A stretch of 64,000 bases of DNA. Source: Cerrena zonata (taxonomy: Eukaryota > Basidiomycota > Agaricomycetes > Polyporales > Cerrenaceae). The DNA lies in assembly GCA_038087015.1 (NCBI GenBank), contig JASBNA010000065.1:62001-126000 (forward strand), in the 5' to 3' direction. Made by a program: the position numbers and the translations under genes. Position 1 is the first letter of the stretch; the number at the start of each line of letters is the position of its first letter. Of the stretch, positions 60,301 through 64,000 are shown one piece after another. The notes under the pieces were generated by a model. The model saw only the letters and a program-made list of their open reading frames with translations. It was not told the origin of the DNA and did no database searches.

Positions 60301-60974
60301 CTATAGCAAGAGTTGAGAACGAGTGAGCTCATATGAAATATTCGAAATACCTCTTGTCTAGCCGAGCTACCGAAGAATCGTGTGCCCCCGTCGTCTCTGA
60401 CGACGAGTGTTCCGAATAACTCGAACGCCGTCTCGTTTTCAGAGTTGTCGGAAGAAGAGTCAGCATTGGCGTTTGTGACACTAGCAGCTAAATTGGTAGA
60501 GTGCAACTCGATGCTAGACTTGATTTCCAGCAAGTCCCGACTGAGCAAGGGATGGGGATCACGGGCACCGGTACTGGCCTGCAAGATGGCAAGTGCGTCT
60601 TCGAGTTGGCGAACTCGATCACTCAGTGCGATAATCTTGCGGTTAAGACGGTCTGTATCTGCAAGTATGAATCTGGGAGGCTATCAGCATCTCGTGCGTG
60701 CGGGACGATCAACGTCGTAGGAGGATTATCGGCTCCTTGGAGTGAATTGCTTAGTCACTCACCTTGTTCCCTGGCCAGTGATAAAGCTGCCATTGGGACA
60801 TATACTGGCACAGCCTCTACGAGTACACGACGAGCATGGCACAGTTTTGTCGCATTTGAGCTTGAGCCTACAACACTCTGCGCAACTTATGGCACCGCGA
60901 TTACGCTTGCTCTCCTGCTCTTTCACTCGTTCCCTTTCGTCAGCATGTTTTATCCCACGCGACGGCTGTGGCAT
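57339..60974 (-). CDS. Zn(II)2Cys6 fungal transcription factor
   Basis: Start ATG 60974. The N-terminus has a binuclear zinc cluster with Cys31, 34, 41, 47, 50 and 59 (CAECCRLKLKC, then CSSCTRRGC...C), followed after the first intron by a leucine-zipper-like helix (LNRKIIALSDRVRQLEDALA). The middle-homology (Fungal_trans) region is spread over several small exons: LPPWHRAVQLRDLYLEQAPW, ALNLVPILDENPSVSTVQAL, IEIAWAYMGLSCRLAQT, RDSARWELSPSETQKRRALF and LATGRLPIFSLPVVDTQLAA. The last exon (58409-57339) is long and Ser/Pro/Gln/Tyr-rich, a plausible activation domain. The intron at 58459-58410 joins GGRAIKLL to PIVRRLHDKAY. All joints checked are GT-AG and no stop breaks the frame. It would bind CGG-type sites in the nucleus. 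Target genes cannot be inferred, since no metabolic genes adjoin it. Confidence 0.9.
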
Positions 60975-61397
60975 TGTGTGTTGAAGACTCCCGTTCTTGA
61001 CCTTGTTGTTGTTGGTAGTGTCGTGAAGGGTGTGGCGACGATTGAGGTCGCAAAAAAGACGAAAGTGTCCGATTTTACTATGGGGCAGGTCATCTAGTCA
61101 CCGCCTATTTTGAACAACGAGATTGGCGCTCTCAAAAACGCCCCGATTTCTTATTCCTCTTGTAGAAATGCTCCTTTTCGCGAGAGGCAATGGTGTTAAA
61201 AGTCAGTGACCTTCGGGAAAGCTATTCGCCATTCATACGCCTGACTTTCGCCTGGGAAAATGGGTTTGTCTTGTCTCACACTTGCGTGGTCTTTCCTAGA
61301 AGCGTGAAAGCGACATACCAAAAACCAAAGCAATGACAAATGCTGTACATATCCAAATTAGGTATTTTCCTGGCTTCATTTAATACTAGAATATATT
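60975..61397. other. Upstream region of the transcription factor
   Basis: Presumed promoter of the minus-strand regulator. TTTCGCG-type and CCTTTT words occur but no defined site was recognised. Confidence 0.4.
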
Positions 61398-61990
61398 GCC
61401 CATGGACACCATGGGCTTATAGCAAGCTGACACTTGCTGGGGCACTATGTGCCCATATATAATCAATTAAATTCCTCAATAAGGGATAACTGCAAAAAGG
61501 GCCTTCGGCCCTCTGGACCTAAATATTGTATTTTGGCAGTTCTAAATCTGGATATGTATTTGATACCATAGTATTTTGAAATACTATCTCAGCTTATCAT
61601 TCTCATTATCCCCGTGCTTGCTAAAAGGTCGAAATTTATAACATAGCCAAATTTATGTTATATCAATATTACTAACGTTAATGATCTATACCTTAAATTA
61701 ATATACTATCTATCATCAAATTTATTTATTTCTGTGGTTGTAACTTCGCTTTTTGATGACTACTGAAGCAACATAATATTACAGCCAATAGAAATATTTT
61801 ATCATTATCCTTATCACTTATCTGTCAATCACGCTGTATTCTCTCCTGTTGTCTTCTTACTTTATTTTAAAGCCTATTTCGAGTTGTAGCAGAGCGCCCA
61901 AAGTTACTGGCCCGCCCTCCGGGCCGCGCTTCGCGCGAGACAGCCATTCTCTGCCAAAACAGGTGCTGACATAACATTATGTCAGCAGTC
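61398..61990. other. AT-rich tract with seven or more perfect hairpins, mitochondrial-like
   Basis: Perfect stems at 61398-61416 (GCCCATGG/CCATGGGC), 61422-61437 (GCAAG), 61440-61454 (GGGCAC/GTGCCC), 61498-61512 (AGGGCC/GGCCCT), 61568-61587 (ATAGTATTT), 61914-61924 (GCCC/GGGC), 61925-61937 (CGCGC/GCGCG) and 61964-61987 (11-bp stem TGCTGACATAA). GC-rich hairpins in an AT-rich background resemble intergenic hairpin elements of fungal mitochondrial genomes. A nuclear copy of mitochondrial DNA is a reasonable but unproven reading. Confidence 0.55.
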
Positions 61991-62005
61991 AGTTCCGTTT
62001 TGGTT

Positions 62006-62181
62006 GGGTGTGTTTTAGAGATATAGATGTGTTTTAGAGATATAGATGTGTTTTAGAGATATAGATGTGTTTTAGAGATATAGATAGAATAGATAGATAG
62101 ATAGATAGATAGATAGATGGGTGTGTTTTAGAGATATAGATTTAGAGATATAGATTAGAGATATAGATTTAGAGATATAGA
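62006..62181. repeat. Minisatellite of GTGTTTTAGAGATATAGAT units with an (ATAG)n core
   Basis: Several near-identical TGTGTTTTAGAGATATAGA units from about 62010, then (ATAG)n at 62080-62117, then shorter TTTAGAGATATAGA units to 62181. Confidence 0.9.
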
Positions 62182-62245
62182 CTCGACAATATGCCACTGC
62201 GTGGCTCTTGGCTTGCCCGATTCATTTGCTGTCTACCACCCAGTA
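62182..62245. repeat. Dispersed repeat E, copy 2
   Basis: Reverse complement of 14398-14461 with one mismatch in 64 bp. Confidence 0.85.
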
Positions 62246-62288
62246 AGTATGGTTGCGATTACATAAGCATGCTGGTCCAAATAAGGTC

Positions 62289-62369
62289 TCAACGCAAAGG
62301 AGCGCCCACCAAGCGTGTATAAACAATACCAAGCACAACCTTGCATATCGTCAGAAAAATGGGTGCCAA
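62289..62369. repeat. Dispersed repeat D, copy 2 (occupied site)
   Basis: Matches 10672-10760, then is interrupted after GGGTGCCAA by the CACAG-type MITE and resumes as CAAGTTGGAC at 62645. Confidence 0.8.
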
Positions 62370-62644
62370 CACAGCGGGGATAAATTCCTGCAGTGCCCAG
62401 ATGCAAGAAAATAACACTGTGATAACAAATTAAATGTCTTCACAATGTTTGTTGATCAAATATTGAGAAAACATATGGCAAACATGCGGGAAATAACCAA
62501 CAGGAAGAAAACATGGCAAAAACATGTCTAAAGCATGTAATCTTTTTTGAATGTTATAACGCCAAACATGTTAGAAACATACTAAGTGTTAATTTGATAT
62601 TATTTCCTTGCATCCGGGCGCTGCAAGAATCGATCCCCGCTGTG
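62370..62644. mobile_element. CACAG-type MITE, family G, copy 3
   Basis: CACAGCGGGGATAAATTCCT at the left and its complement at the right (...ATCCCCGCTGTG), flanked by CAA on both sides (62367-62369 and 62645-62647). Inserted in opposite orientation to copies 1 and 2. The empty site is preserved in repeat D copy 1. Confidence 0.9.
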
Positions 62645-62647
62645 CAA

Positions 62648-64000
62648 GTTGGACCTCACGAAGATAACTGGCGCCAGTATTTGACGCTTGAGGCAATTTG
62701 GGTGTCTCTAGTTGGACCGGGAGATGCTTGCTCTAAATCGAGCAAGAATATATAGTATATTATGGGCGTCGAAGGATATGTCGACTACCAAAAAGTTCTC
62801 TTTTTGTGCTGGTATCAAGCGATTTGTGCGTTTCTGGTGGTTCCTGAGTCATTGGGACCCTCATAACTACCAAGTTCTGAGGTTTAAGGGTGCTTTCTCA
62901 ACACTAAGCTGGGGTTATGACCACCAGTCGATTCCACCGCTGTACAAAATTATGGAAAGCCTATGTGAAATTCGATCAAGTTTTTTTCCCCTTTCCTACA
63001 TTGTGACAGCTGTCACTGATCGTCACAAATAGTGCATTTGTGACCAATGATTCAATGGTGTGTGCAACTCTGAGCTTGTTACGCTCTATCTATGGCTCAT
63101 TCACGGTTTTGATCATGATTCCATGAGAGGTTGAGACGGGTACTCTGCAGGATGCAGGATAGAGAACACCACTTGAGAGACAGAGACAACCACATGTTGT
63201 ATTGCTGATAGATACTTAGTAAGTATGTACAGTGTGTTTTTGAGACAAGCCTAATGGGGCAATGAGCTCCCCTTGCTATCATAATCCCCCCATCTTGGTA
63301 ACAATGCATTAATTAAGGCATTCCAACATTGTGTGGGCCTTTATTGAACTCGGCCCTCACTGTATACGTATACGTAGTACAGTAAGCCTCAAAGTCATAG
63401 ATATTGCAGCTTCCATTCTAGGCTATGTTACATGCTTGTCACTAATCAGCTGACATAAGCAAGTGCAGAGAAAGAAAAAAAACTTTATTGAATTTCACAT
63501 AGTTATGCAAACTGCTGTAATGGTCAAGCTTGCAAAAGTGGTCGTTCCAGTCGCCTAAATACCAAACTTGACAGTGATGTGAGTGGCTCTATTGGTTTTG
63601 TGGCTGAGGACCCTGAGTACCAGGTGTGTCACAAATTCAGCTCCCTCACAGCGGGCGCCTCGGACTCCTCATGCGGGGATTCAATGCAAAGAGTGAAAAT
63701 TCAGGCATTGTTCTGGCACTCTCTATGGCTTGAGATATTGTACATATGTAGATTATATCCTCTTATACGTCATAAAATGCTTACTAAGCATAGAAGTGAG
63801 TGGAACCAGTGCAATTGTCGAAGTCAGGGGGCGTCCAGTCGCGCAAGCGCTGAATCCAACCTATGTGGTGGTGGTGGTGGTGGTGGTGCTTTGCACTCGG
63901 GGTCCTGCTGATGGAGGTTTTTGCACCTTTTCGACATTTGGGGCTTAGAGCGACGTCACAAGCCCGTTCACGTCATTCTCTTTGAACTGTTCATGATCAC
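62648..64000. other. Terminal stretch without a supported gene
   Basis: A (GGT)n run at about 63865-63888 and an A/T-rich tract near 63473 are present. The plus frames at 62712-63032 and 63579-63911 lack domains and convincing starts. Confidence 0.35.

Noticed and set aside
60501..61097. Plus-strand frame of 198 aa
   Set aside because: Antisense to the zinc-cluster exon and first introns of the transcription factor; no features of its own.
1..64000. CRISPR array, bacterial operon or plasmid origin
   Set aside because: No regularly spaced identical repeats with unique spacers, no Shine-Dalgarno-type gene clusters; introns throughout show a eukaryotic nuclear sequence.

Overview
The window looks like a repeat-laden, accessory (possibly subtelomeric or heterochromatic) stretch of a filamentous basidiomycete nuclear genome, most likely an agaricomycete. 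The evidence is short GT-AG introns of about 50-75 bp in almost every gene, and families typical of mushroom-forming fungi: a KDZ transposase, a DUF6589-type protein, a TET/JBP-like dioxygenase remnant, a BTB remnant of agaricomycete type, an OrsD/RecQ helicase and a Zn2Cys6 regulator. No bacterial, viral or plasmid gene was recognised. All assignments come from reading translations by eye; no database search was run.

Layout. 0.2-1.6 kb: clustered ends of a TA-type MITE. 2.0-3.5 kb: frameshifted TET/JBP-like dioxygenase gene. 4.0-5.3 kb: BTB-domain pseudogene split by a 277-bp MITE. 5.5-9.3 kb: decayed integrase-type transposase followed on the same strand by an intact companion gene. 9.8-12.4 kb: a MITE and a broken hAT transposase that encloses a tandem duplication with and without an intron. 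12.6-13.6 kb: 5'-truncated aspartic protease with a C-terminal membrane anchor. 15.4-17.4 kb: DUF6589-like pseudogene. 17.5-19.1 kb: a MITE whose terminus supplies the end of a hypothetical gene. 19.2-20.0 kb: long-TIR element enclosing a tRNA-derived SINE-like unit. 20.5-22.5 kb: decayed Helitron. 22.9-23.8 kb: proline-rich hypothetical gene. 24.2-24.9 kb: transposase fragment. 25.5-28.5 kb: relics and a second copy of the BTB-splitting MITE.

28.6-34.1 kb carries a large gene that is open over seven inferred exons (about 1,731 aa). It combines OrsD-type zinc fingers, a tyrosine-recombinase-like domain and a RecQ-like helicase. 37.4-38.1 kb is a hypothetical gene. 39.1-41.5 kb is a KDZ transposase remnant with altered catalytic positions. 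41.5-46.2 kb holds several MITEs and a foldback element. 46.9-47.8 kb is a two-exon gene with a glutamate run.

49.8-54.7 kb is an apparently complete 4.87-kb DNA transposon with matching TIRs and TA at both ends. Its single gene, after three inferred introns, joins an Ulp1-type (C48) peptidase to a pogo/DDE_1-type transposase. 57.3-61.0 kb is an apparently intact Zn2Cys6 transcription factor, the clearest host gene. 61.4-62.2 kb is a hairpin array resembling fungal mitochondrial DNA plus a minisatellite. 62.4-62.6 kb is a third CACAG-MITE, with its unoccupied paralogous site at about 10.7 kb.

Most of the window is layered transposon debris. The two best candidates for an undescribed system are the recombinase-helicase fusion (28.6-34.1 kb) and the peptidase-transposase fusion transposon (49.8-54.7 kb).
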